Source: Pilaira anomala (Eukaryota; Mucoromycota; Mucoromycetes; Mucorales; Mucoraceae). Taken from it: DNA of 64,000 bases. The stretch covers positions 104,140 to 168,139 of the forward strand of contig JAIXMQ010000062.1 of the NCBI GenBank assembly GCA_025716855.1. The letters run 5' to 3'. Both the position numbers and the translations under genes were made by a program. A model generated the notes under the pieces. The model was not told where the DNA came from, ran no database searches, and was given only the letters and a program-made list of their open reading frames with translations. Of this stretch, positions 23,058 to 34,210 are shown piece after piece (within the stretch, counting starts at the first letter, position 1; every line of letters begins with the position of its first letter).

Positions 23058-25622
23058 TTACTTTTTCTTAAACTTTAAAAGAGAAGGCAAAAAAATATCA
23101 ATGGGACCTGCTTTTTTAAGAAATTCATGCTAAAAAAAAAGTTAAAAAAAAATCTCTCCACAAAAAAATTACTTGATTAAACTTACACTTAATAGTTCAG
23201 CGGCTGTGGCTCGAGATTTTACATCAACACATAAACAGACGGCTAAATAACTCTTTAACTCTCGTGATAGCTTGTCAGGATTTTTAAGTGAAGGAGTTCC
23301 GTTTGTAGCAATAAGATAAAGAGCTTTTAAAGGTTCTTCATCTAAATAAGGAGGTTCATTTTCAATCATTTCAATTGCCATAATACCCAAAGACCAAATG
23401 TCTACTTTTGCACCATATTCTTTTTGCTTTACAATTTCAGGTGCCATCTATTTAATATAAAAAAGGTTAAATTATATTTTGTACGTGTAAATTTGTGCGC
23501 ATCGAAATTACCCAATAAGGAGTGCCAACCATGGTAGCTCTTTTATTCCTTTGATCAGTTAATTTTGCACAATATCCAAAATCGCTAATTTTAACTTGAC
23601 CTTGAAAGTTTAACAAAACATTATCTGACTTGATATCTCGATGAATAATATTTTGTGAGTGTAAATGATCTAAACCTTTTGCAGTTTCAAAACAAACAGT
23701 AGCTATTTGTTGTTCAGTCATTGTGTTATTGTCAATGACATCTGTTAATGCGCCTCCTTCCATGTACTCCATCACAACCCATAAATCACCCCGTACCAAG
23801 AAAGAATCAAGAAAGTTTACGATATTACCATGATGCGATTCCTTCATAATCATAATTTCATTCACAATTAAGTCTAATCTGGATTGTTTTGATAAATCCA
23901 TTTGTTTAACTGCTACTCTCTCGTTACTTGTAAGGTGATTTGCTAAATAAACAGAGCCGGATGCACTAATATAAGAAATAATTTGTTTACATATATAGAT
24001 TTTTCCGGGTTATTTGTGTATAAGAAAAAATATATATATTTACCCTTGCCCAATACGCTTTGTTCGTTTATATATTAGATTAGGATCTCCACTTGTCACT
24101 ACAGAGCCTATATAAAAAAGTTAGTATAACTATATCTTTTTTTTTGAAAATACTTGCGTAATCTTTCCATGATTTGTGCGTCGCTCATGGTACTGACTCG
24201 TTGATCTTGTTTTTTAGAAGTTTGCTTTTTATCATTATTAGAAGAAGGTACAGGAGTAGATATTTGAGGTTGAGGATTGGGTAGGACGGATAGTCTATTT
24301 TTACAGGATATAATAGATGTCTTTTTTTTTATAGTCTGAACTTCGGTACGTTTTGTTATAATTTCATCACGATCTAATGCAGCTGTAGACTCCTTGAGAC
24401 TCTCTTTGTCTCTTTCAAAACGTGTACCACGGTCGGTCCGATCAGGTAAACGTTTATTATTGGCTGCTGTCACTTTTCTTGGTAAGGATCCATTTACTAG
24501 AGTAGGTGTAGGCGAATAAAGTAATCTTGTATCTTCTCTACTTGTGACCTATTGTAATTATGAGTAAAACTATAATATATAATTTTAAACCAAAATTCCT
24601 TACTGGTGTTAATTTTAGTCTTTCTGCTTCATTAGTCTAAACAAAAATAAATATTTTAGTCTTTGGTGATTAAATTCTTGTATGAACTGTAATAGTTTTT
24701 ATAATTATTTTCTACCTGTTGTATTTTAAGTTTTTCCATCATCAATTGAACATCTTTATCCATTCCTTTAACAATATTTAGATCTACGACAGGTAAACTA
24801 GGCTCTTCTGTTAAGGTGTTTACAGGTGGTCTAGGAGGTGGTTCTCGAATATGCCTTGGCGCAGGTGTAGATCGACTTGGCTTTGGATTAGATAACTTCT
24901 TCTCTTTGTCGTCATTTGTTGTTGCCTTAGATCCATATCCGCTCTTTTCTTTTCTCGTCTGTTCCGTATAGAATTCTAATGCTTCCAATACAGCTTGAGG
25001 ATTTTTAGCTGCATCTTCTGCTGTGATTTTCGAACCTTTTAATAATGCATTCCATTGATCTGGTAAGCCCTAGATAAATCGTTATTATCATATATTATAC
25101 AGCCCTATTTAAATAAAACTTACTGTAAATGCTCCAGTAATAGGATCAAAACCAACATGAACTCTATGAACAAAGTTGGTTGGGTCTGAAGCACCTAAAG
25201 GAGATCTCTATTCTCCGTGTTATTCACACTCTCCATAACATTATATATATATATATATATATAAAAGAGAGACTTACTTCATAAATCTCACCCATCCAAG
25301 AATACAATTCGTCATCGTTACGACAAGCAATATAATATGATTTTGATTTGGTACCTAATTCAAAGCAATGTGATTTTAATTCTGATCGAGCTACAGTTGT
25401 AATTTCTTTTAAAAAGACTAGGGCAACACATTGTCCAGTTTGCTATATTATATATAATTAAAAAGCAAGTACAAATAAATAAATATTTATATTTCACTTT
25501 ACTTCATTTCTATGAAAAGTGATTGTCTGATCACGCAACACAACATATCGCTTGGACCAGATCCAAGCTCTTAATCCGTCTTCTTTCACTTGTAGGAAAC
25601 CGTCAATTTTAATCTCCGCCAT
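23058..25622 (-). CDS. p21-activated kinase (PAK) with PH, CRIB and kinase domains, Cla4 type
   Basis: Ten exons (25622-25503, 25442-25278, 25207-25124, 25069-24716, 24636-24604, 24548-24158, 24107-24044, 23965-23512, 23447-23187, 23129-23058) encode 665 aa. A PH domain fills residues 5-93 ([20 protein letters not shown] at its start). The CRIB motif [15 protein letters not shown] (about 102-116) binds Cdc42/Rac-GTP. A Pro/Ser-rich linker is followed by the kinase domain (about 395-650) with [30 protein letters not shown] and GTPYWMAPE. The PH-CRIB-kinase order is that of Cla4/Skm1-type PAKs in polarity and cytokinesis. Intron 6 (24157-24108) needs a GC-AG splice (donor GCAAGT) to read [10 protein letters not shown] in frame, because a GT donor would frameshift. 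Exon 5 is only 33 nt. The last exon adds HEFLKKA, completing the family's kinase end. The gene is divergent from the STE12 gene. Confidence 0.93.
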
Positions 25623-25809
25623 TTTTTGTAATTCTCTTTATTATTATAATGTAGAGGAGAAAAAGAGAAAAGAGAAAGAAGAAAAAAAGAGATGGAAAAT
25701 AAAAAATAAAATAAAAAGAACTATTTTAACATGGTTGTTTTAAATGAGGGGTGATTCATTTGAAAGCAACAAAAGGGGCAATATAAAAAAAAGGGGTGAC
25801 GCTCAGGGG

Positions 25810-25844
<35 letters not shown>

Positions 25845-26502
25845 ATGGGTAGAATAGAATTGATAAATTCAATTTGTAATCTGTTGACATGGTAACAGTA
25901 AGTTAATATAAAGTGCTCTGTTGTCATGGTACAGAGTCACATATTACAATAAAAAGAGGTGATGATTTTTCTTCGTAGGAGTGACATCGGATCAAGTTCC
26001 GGTTATGAGTTCAATGCAGGGAGAAAGAAGAAAAGAATATATTATGATAGCTGCAATGTATAAACTGATAAAATGGCGGCCATTGCCACATCAAGATAAA
26101 TAATCATCTATTGGTTCAACTAAGGATTCAATGCGGTTTTTGGCATATTTGTTTGCATGTATTAACCTTGTTTTTTTTAAAAATATATAATATAAACTCC
26201 CTGTTTTTTATTATTTTTTTTTTATTTTTGTGCCCCCCTCGTTCACTATGATGTTCCCTCCCCCCTTTTTTCTTTGTTTTTTTTTCAATATAGATATATA
26301 AATATATATTTTGGATACGCATTTCGCCAAAATTGAGTAGTCTCCCTTTTTTAATTTTTTTCTTTTTCTTTTTTTTGTTTCTTTCTTCTTTCTTCTCTCT
26401 CTATTTTTTCTTCTTTTTTTAAACTAATCATAATAAAAAAAATAAATATAAATATTCACATAAAAAAAAACAAACCCAACCATTTTTTATCAACCAATCA
26501 AA
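25623..26502. promoter_or_regulatory. 880-bp divergent spacer between PAK and STE12 genes
   Basis: This is the only spacer between two divergently transcribed signalling genes, so it must hold both promoters. It contains an AG-rich tract next to the PAK start, a 33-nt T run (25811-25843), and long CT/T-rich tracts just before the STE12 ATG (about 26340-26420), a common fungal leader feature. No individual binding site is claimed. Confidence 0.5.
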
Positions 26503-29146
26503 ATGATGAAAACCCATACGTATAGTAAAAAACAACCGTTGGAAGAAAAATCAGATATCGCGTCTGGTTACAGTATGCCACCACCTTCAAACCATAATAC
26601 TTCGAGTCGATTAGCAGAAATTGATGACCTAAAATTATTTTTTGCAACAGCAACTCAACAATGGGATGCGAGCAAACCATTAAAGAGATTTGTATTACCA
26701 GCAGGCGAGAGCGTTTCTTGTGTATTGTGGAACGATTTGTTCTTTATTACAGGTACTGACATTGTTCGATCGCTCACTTTTCGTTTTCATGCATTTGGTA
26801 GACCTGTTTCAAATCCAAAGAAATTTGAAGAAGGCATCTTTAGTGATTTGAGAAATTTAAAGCCTGGACATGATGCTAGACTAGAAGAACCAAAATCTGA
26901 ATTACTAGACATGCTGTATAAAAATAACTGTATTCGTACCCAAAAAAAACAGAAAGTTTTCTTTTGGTTTTCTGTACCACATGATCGTCTTTTTCTTGAT
27001 GCTCTTGAACGTGATTTAAAGCGTGAAAAGATGGGAATGGAACCAACTACTATGGCTGTGGCTGAACCTGCTACTTCATTATCACTTGATTCAACCCAAG
27101 AATTATTTGATCAATTAAGAAAGAGTATGTCTCAATCTGCTGCTGCTACAGCTCAAGCAATTGAAGATGATATTCATCATCATGGTCCAATGCCTAATAC
27201 TAGCTTATCCCTTACACATGGTAATAATATGTAATATAATAACCCCTCTTCTTGGTAATAACATAATTATTTTTTTAGCCTCCGAACATCTCTGGTCAAA
27301 TAACAACAATCCACCTTGGTCTTCTTCTCAATCGAGATTAGAAAGAGCTGCCTCTCAAGCAAAGCGTTCTCGTGTTAATTCAGTACCTGCAAATATTGGA
27401 CAACAACAACAATTTCAATTAATGCAACAAAAGCAAAATCGAATGAGTCATGGTTCTTACTTTTCGACTGCAAACAAATCTCGTCAACATCATCGTACTT
27501 CGAGTTCTGCTTCTTCTTTATTATCATCATCAAATAAGAGTGATCAAGACATGTTATTTAATGATAACAGTAGTACTGTTTCTTCATTAACTGAAATATC
27601 AAAATCTGTACTTTCTTCTCCTATTCACACCAAATTCAATCATCACCCAGATTACCTAGATCCAATTTCTCATGGTGTAGATCAATTGGAAATTACTTCT
27701 TCTTTATCAAGTCACAGTACTTCAACTACAAATAGTGTTGTATCTCATGTTATGCCTTCTAAATCACTTGATTCAAATGCAATGAAAAAGACCAAGACTA
27801 TCTTTGGTAATCTTAGTTTATTCGATGGCTCACCTACTTATAAACAACGTAGACGTCGTGCTGCATCCGTATCTTCTTCTGCCTTAAGCACAAGTGGTGG
27901 TCCTGAACGTGTTCGAAGACATGAAAAATGTCATACTCGTACTCCTTCTACTTCAACCAATTTACCAATCAATAATAAAAGTAGTCGATTAGCTATGGCA
28001 GCTGTCAAAGCTGGTTTTGCTCCAAATCAAATAATCACTCAACCTACTACAATGCAAATGATTCAAAACAATCCAAATGTTATCCCAACTTGGTCTACTC
28101 CTTCAACTCATCATACAATGGATTATTTGTGCCCTGTAACCAATTGTGAAAGAATATACAAGAGACCGGATCATCTTGAACGTCACATGAATTCCTCTCA
28201 CATCATGACTCCTCAAACCTTTGTATGTAATGTATGTGGTAAACCTTTTTCTCACTCTGACAGTTTAGCTCAACATCATAAACTTGAACATGAAATGAGC
28301 CCCCATGACCATCACATTTCGCTAATGAACAATGACAACAACGATGACGATTCCTCTTCACCTGATGATCACCATCAACGTACCTTTAATAACAATTTTC
28401 AAAGACGCCAAGTATTAAACCATCAAGGGAATAACAACCAATCAAACGACACATTTTATTCTTCTCCTCGACACTCATTTGATGGATCCCGTTCAAGTGG
28501 TTGGTCTAACAATATCTCAACTACAGGTAGTACCAACAGTAGTTATTGCAGTAGTCGTAGTAGCACTTTAAGTCCCATGTTGGATGTTATTCTTGATATG
28601 CCTGATACCCAATCCACTCAAAAGACTAATTTAAGCACACCAATTATTACCAACCGTAACAACTCAAATGATTCTCAATTACTATCTTTTTATCCAACTG
28701 TATCTACAAGTGAGCAATGGAATTCAAGCGATCCTACTTTATTAACAACCATTCAAAGCTCTTCTTCACTTGAAGATGATTTCTCTTCATCCTCTGCCTC
28801 TTCACCTTGTTCAACGCTCGTATTTGGTCAAGATTATAAGCAATGCAATATGACTTTACTTTCACCTTTTAAACCTCATCATCCAATTCATCAACAAGAC
28901 ATGTTACCGTATTACCCACCACAACAACAGCATCAACAGCCCCATCAACATCAGCATCAACATCAACATCCACATCAGCAAAATCAACAGCAACAACAAC
29001 AACAACACGTAGATGAATATCAATTTGTTGAAGATGTCTCTATGCTAATTACACCAACCGAATTCTCTACTTATGCACCCTATATTGATCAACAATACAC
29101 TCCTTTTATTACATCACCTGATATGAATGCCGTTTTTGGCGCCTAA
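26503..29146 (+). CDS. STE12: STE12-type transcription factor (STE homeodomain plus C2H2 fingers)
   Basis: Two exons (26503-27220, 27279-29146) encode 861 aa. The STE homeodomain-like region covers about residues 40-180 (IDDLKLFFATATQQWD, then LKRFVLPAGESVSCVLWND, FITGTDIVRSLTFRF and KKQKVFFWFSVPHDRLFLD). Two C2H2 fingers lie at about 520-580 (CPVTNCERIYKRPDHLERH and CNVCGKPFSHSDSLAQHH), the arrangement of filamentous-fungal STE12, which is the end point of the mating/invasion MAPK pathway. The C-terminal half is Ser/Asn-rich with His/Gln repeats near 28920-29010. The 58-nt intron has donor GTAATA and acceptor TTTTTAG. Two consecutive ATGs open the frame, and I use the first. PAK kinases act upstream of this pathway in yeasts, and one lies head to head with this gene here. 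Confidence 0.92.
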
Positions 29147-29559
29147 ATATATAACAAAAAATCCAACAAAAACAAAACAACAAAAACTTATATAACCATG
29201 ATTTAAACCCCCCTCCCCCTTCACAGCCAACAAAAAAAGCACTTATTTATTTGTTCTATGCTTTTTATAACTATGACATTTTCCTATGTTAGATTTTTCT
29301 TCTCTTTATGTCTCTTTTTTAAGCCCACAACTCCCCCCATTTTTTTAACTTTATTAGTAGTAATTTATATTTATGAATAACCCCCCTTTCTTTTTTATTC
29401 CCCCAATCAATAATATTTATTTTTTTTTGGCAGTAAAAAACCATCATGATTTACAAATGACCCTTTTTTTTTAATCACGTGTACAGTTTATGATATACAT
29501 GTATATAAAACAGGTCCAGTTTTTATTTTTGCTTTTATTTCTTCTTCTTCTTTTAAAAG
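29147..29559. other. 413-bp spacer
   Basis: Tandem spacer between STE12 and the flavoenzyme gene. It has C-runs and T-runs, one TCACGTG near 29475 and a TATATAAAA near 29502 that could serve the downstream promoter. Confidence 0.4.
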
Positions 29560-31527
29560 ATGTATAAAATACTGGTCTTGTTGCTACAGCTACTTATTGT
29601 AGTAGAGTCAAGACATATTAAGACAAAAGTGGTCATATTGGGTGCAGGTGCATCCGGTATCTCGGCTGCAAAAACATTGTCTGAATTAGAGTTGAACGAT
29701 TTCATTATTTTAGATGCCCAATCGTTTGTTGGTGGTTAGTTTTTTAAAGTTATAATTTTGTTTTGACGTACCTTATTTCTTTTTCTTTAAAAAAAAGGCA
29801 GAGTACAACATGCACAGTTCGGTAATAGTCAAGTGGAATTAGGCGCAAATTGGGTAAAGCTAATACTATATGTATGAATATTTGTTGTTACTAATGTCTT
29901 TTTCTTTTTTACTATAATCCAGATTTATGGAAAGGGTCAAAATCCAATATATAAATTGGCAATAGATCACGATTTAAAGACTGTAGCCAACGATAAAACT
30001 AATTTAGCTTTTTTTGATGAGCAAGGTATGCTAATGGATCAAAATCAAGGGACATCTGTTTATGATGAATTTGAATCTATCAAGCTCAGATTAGTCGCTT
30101 ATGCAGGTAACTTTTTTTTTTACTTTTCTTATGTAATTAAATACTTTTTTCGTATGTATATTTTTTTATTTATAAATATTTTATATAGAGCAAAGAAAGA
30201 AGAATAGACAAGTAGATCTCTCGAGTAGGTTAGCACTTAGTTTATTAGGTTGGAATCCAAATACACCATTAAAGGCTGCGATAGAATATTTCAATATCGA
30301 TTGGGAGTTCTCTGAACCTTCTGAAATGTGCTCATTAGAATATGCTACCGGAATAGATGACACTGTTACCGGAACCTATCCATTTGGAAATGAATTTGTG
30401 GTAGATGGCAGGTAAACTTTATCATTTTTGTTTATTGGACTTGATAGTATATCGGTTGTTTATATACATGTAAATATAAATCCCTCTTTTTTATTTAAAA
30501 AATAATAATCTGTAGAGGTTTTAATCATATCTTTAAAGAAGAAAGCAAAACGTTTCTTAAAGCCAACGATACCCGCCTGCTGTTAAATACGCTAGTTACA
30601 AAAATTAATTATAATGACCATAATGTGACAGTATTTACCAGTAATGGAGACACAATAGAAGCCGACTATGCAATCTGTACATTTTCGTAAATATTATTTT
30701 GTTGATGCGTTACACATGTGTTATTCTTACCAAAAAAAAAAAAAAAAACTATATTAGGTTGGGCGTATTACAAAGTGATTCAGTAGAGTTTAATCCCATT
30801 TTTCCAGAATGGAAACGAGAATCCTTATTAAGTTTTCATATGACCACATACACAAAGATTTTTTTAAAATTTGAATCTAAATTTTGGCAAGATTGGCAGG
30901 TATAATATAATTACTTGATTTTTTAATTTTTTAATTTAACCTTTTTTTTTTATCTATTCTCAGTTTGCGCTTTATGCCAATAATGTAACACAACATGGTG
31001 GTTATTACACTGTTTGGCAAAATTTGAATGCGCCAGGTTATTTATTTCAACAACAAACAGATAATATATTAATGGTAACAACTACTGATGCCGAATCTAA
31101 AAGGATAGAACGAATGACGGACACCCAAGTCAAGCAAGAAATCATGCAGGTCGTTCAACGCATGTTTGGTGTCTGGCAAGAACCAACTCATATCTTAATC
31201 CCACGCTGGCATCAGCATCCTCTCTTTCGGGGTTCTTATTCAAATTGGCCTATTGGTGCTCTACAAAAGCATCACCTGAATATGCGCGCACCTTTAAAGA
31301 ATACTTTATGGTTTGCAGGTGAGGCTATGTCCGCTGATTACTATGGTTTTTTGCATGGTGCTTGGTTCGAAGGTAAATATGTCGCAAACATGATCGCACG
31401 TTGCTTATCAAATCATTCTTGTCCACAAACTGAAATGTACAAGTACGTCACTGGTTGTGATGATATTAAACCTCCAACCCCACCATCATTTCTCCTTCAA
31501 CAACCCTCTTCTTCTTCTACTTATTAG
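29560..31527 (+). CDS. predicted secreted FAD-dependent amine (polyamine) oxidase
   Basis: Seven exons (29560-29734, 29798-29853, 29923-30106, 30189-30411, 30516-30686, 30758-30899, 30964-31527) encode 504 aa. The N-terminus MYKILVLLLQLLIVVES looks like a signal peptide. It is followed at once by the dinucleotide-binding motif VVILGAGASGISAA (about residues 24-37) and the GGRVQ flavin motif, whose GGR is assembled across intron 1. Other family motifs are LGANWIYG, FNHIF, LGVLQSD and the C-terminal FAD-contact segment LWFAGEAMSADYYGFLHGA. This matches the monoamine/polyamine oxidase superfamily. Polyamine as substrate is inferred from the overall similarity and is not proven. Sequons (for example NVT and NHS) fit secretion. 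The Ser-rich tail has no HDEL or peroxisomal SKL signal. Confidence 0.85.
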
Positions 31528-31891
31528 ATCCCCCTTTTAACATTTGTCTTATCGCATATAAATAAATAAAAAAATAGACTAGAGTTTTTCAGCAAGATTA
31601 TCTTGTTATCTTTTATTAAAAAGCTGATAATCGAGATAAACTATGTACTTGCGGTTTAGTTCTATGCGTTATGTTAGACTTTCTTTTTAAAATGATATGC
31701 TTATGAAAGCTGGATGATCCATTGTATCTTCTTGAATACATATCCTAAAAAAAACCCATCTTTCTTTCATTCACCTGTGAGATGAAATGACGTCTTTTAC
31801 TGAGTTCTAACTTCGAACGAAAATTTTTTACATAAATTTTTCTTTGTTAGAAAAAAAAGCCTCATTCATACTTTACTTTATCTAATTAAAT

Positions 31892-32217
31892 ATGTCCGGT
31901 AGACAAGGTGGTAAACTTAAGCCTCTCAAGAAGCCCAAGAAGGTTCAAGGCGATGAAGATGAGGTAAATAGAAAACAGATAGTTTTTTTTTTTTTTTTTT
32001 TTTTTTTTTAACTTTTTTTATTCACATTTTCAATCGATGTAGGAGGACATTGCCTTCAAGAAGAAGAAGATGGAAGAAGCCAAAAAGTTAAAGGAAATGC
32101 AAGCTAAGGCTGCTGGAAAGGGTCCTTTGCGTAAGTAAAAGAAAAAAAAATATTTACAGCCTTATCTAATTTGTTATTGTAGTCAGTGGTGGTATCAAGA
32201 AGTCTGGAAAGAAATAA
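31892..32217 (+). CDS. TMA7: translation machinery-associated protein 7
   Basis: Three short exons (31892-31963, 32043-32130, 32183-32217) encode only 64 aa. The product starts MSGRQGGKLKPLKKPKK and ends SGGIKKSGKK, the invariant ends of the TMA7/CCDC72 family, with the acidic EDE-EDIAF centre and a Lys/Ala-rich middle. The family members are about 64 aa, highly conserved, and associate with ribosomes in yeast. The gene is easily missed because each exon is tiny. The first intron contains a long T run (about 31983-32009). The second intron separates the first base of codon CTC. Confidence 0.92.
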
Positions 32218-33542
32218 AATCTTTTTCAACTCATTTTTGCTTCATCTTCATAACAATAAACAATTTTTTTCACACATAAAAAAGTCTGTGGAGTTATGTG
32301 TATCGATTTATAGTCTTCTAAGGAGAAGGGATGCTGTTGTAAAGTGGATTATTTAAATTGACCAACCTTAATCATAGGTGTATGAAATCTTGCATACAAA
32401 CAATTAGAGTTTATTTAAACTTTACAGGCACCAAAAAGGGGATATACAGAATGCTTGTTGTACATACTACATAAGGGAGAATTGAATTGAGTCATAACGC
32501 TGTCTAAAAACGGATATGTTTATATATACTTCATGAGCTAAACTTAGGAAGCTTTTTATATTATTGAATTAACCTCCAATGTTTGCGACACAAGTTTAAA
32601 GTAGTAGATCAATCTTATTTTATGCTTTAGTAGCCTAAATATAAAGAAAAGAACAGAAGCTACAGATAAACTTTATGCCTTCAATTTTTATTGTACAATC
32701 AAATTGTTTTGTTTTGCATTTTAGGCAGCTTTATTGCATAAGTTACGGGCACAATTGAATTTCTAACGTTCAAGTAAAATATGTAAAGTTACCTATGTTA
32801 TAATATTTGATAATGTAAAACTTATCATATAGTATTATGTACCCAGTAGCAGTAAACATGTTTGAGGATATATATCATTTCTTGAGCTGGAACCAAGGTC
32901 CTGTATTAGTCTTCCGGTCATTGCTTTTTATTTTCCCTTTTTATATAACTATAAGCTGTAATATATATGTCATGTCTAGGATCTAGTTGCTTATAAGTTT
33001 GGCAGATCAACCCAAATCGAGCAAAAATCACGCAATCGATTGTATGTACATATTTAACTCCCTGTTTAATATGTTTTTATTATCTATGTATCAAATAAAA
33101 TATTCTGTGAAATCTAAAATTTGTACGTTTAACTATCCTTATTTTTCTTACGGTTTGCTGCGCCATATTATTAGAAAAAGTATATGGTGTAAGGCATAAT
33201 TTAATTAGGTACTTGTTACTTTCAAACAATTCTGCCATTGAGGCTGAAACAAGAGAAAAATCTGTAAGCCGCAAGTGAAATGAGTCTCGAACACCCCTCT
33301 ATAGCCTAGACAAGAGTCACTTTAACAACAGCCTCGGTAGTTAACTAGCTATGAAAAGTTTCTGGCCCCAAATGAATATGCGTTGGGTATATCCTTCATA
33401 ATTCACGAGACTTGGCGGTTCTATTGATGTGAACAATATCTGTTTAGACTTTTAATCCGATTTGAAACAATTGATTGATTAAATGTATTTATTATTCTTT
33501 TCTTTATAGGTATATCATTGATATCCATTTTTTTAAGTGAGA
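32218..33542. other. 1.3-kb spacer without a gene
   Basis: AT-rich sequence with no supportable ORF or RNA gene. Short frames near 33000-33270 are on both strands and lack family resemblance. Confidence 0.4.
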
Positions 33543-34013
33543 TACAAGCTCTACCTCCAAACTTCGCTTTCCAGCTTACTAAATTCGTTTTGGTCCTCAC
33601 CTTAATTTCGCTTTTCCTACAGCCCAAAGTTCCTTTTGCAACTAGCAGCTTAAAATCACTTTTACAACCCAAAATATCGTGTTTTACATTTGGAAATAAA
33701 TAAAAATGTTATGAGAAAACATTATGAAAAAATGTTATGAAAAAATATCATTAAAATATTATGAGAAAGTATTATGCGAAAATAAGGTGGAGACCAAAAT
33801 GGATTTGGTAAGCTGGAAAGCGAAGTTTGGAGGTGGAGCCGCTGTACTTATCCTGTAATTTTTAAAAGCGAACTCTTCTGAACTTTGGGTGACACCAAAG
33901 CGAATTTGGGAGATTTACAAAAACGAACTTTGACCAATCAAAAAGCCAACTTCAGGCTGCGACAAAAGCGAATTTATGAAATTGGAAAACGAATGTTGGG
34001 CGTGGAGCCGCTG
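33543..34013. mobile_element. MITE-like inverted-repeat element with TACA...TGTA ends
   Basis: About 69 bp at 33543-33611 (TACAAGCTCTACCTCCAAAC start) is matched in inverse orientation by 33777-33845 (ending GGTGGAGCCGCTGTA) at roughly 85-90% identity. A third, more diverged inverse copy ends at 34013 with GTGGAGCCGCTGTA, which would be the right terminus. Internal AAAGCGAAYTT motifs recur. The space between the first two arms holds degenerate ATGTTATGA-A-AAAA tandem units. There is no ORF for a transposase. TACAG-type ends suggest a Tc1/mariner-like parent. It lies about 200 bp upstream of the golgin ATG. Confidence 0.6.
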
Positions 34014-34210
34014 TAAACAATCATCCAACCTTTTCGCCCAAATACTTTTTTAAACGTCCGTGTTTTTTATTTTTTATACAAATCTTTAAATTAGGGCTGT
34101 GAAAGCAACTGTATTTCGCTGACATATAAATTTTAAACACACTGAGTTCTTTTCTGTCTATTCTTTTCCTGTTATTTCATTTTTGGCTTTGGACTATATT
34201 CACAAAAGAA

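Noticed and set aside
24108..24160. apparent frameshift or assembly error in the PAK gene
   Set aside because: A GC-AG splice with a consensus GCAAGT donor restores the frame without any sequence error.
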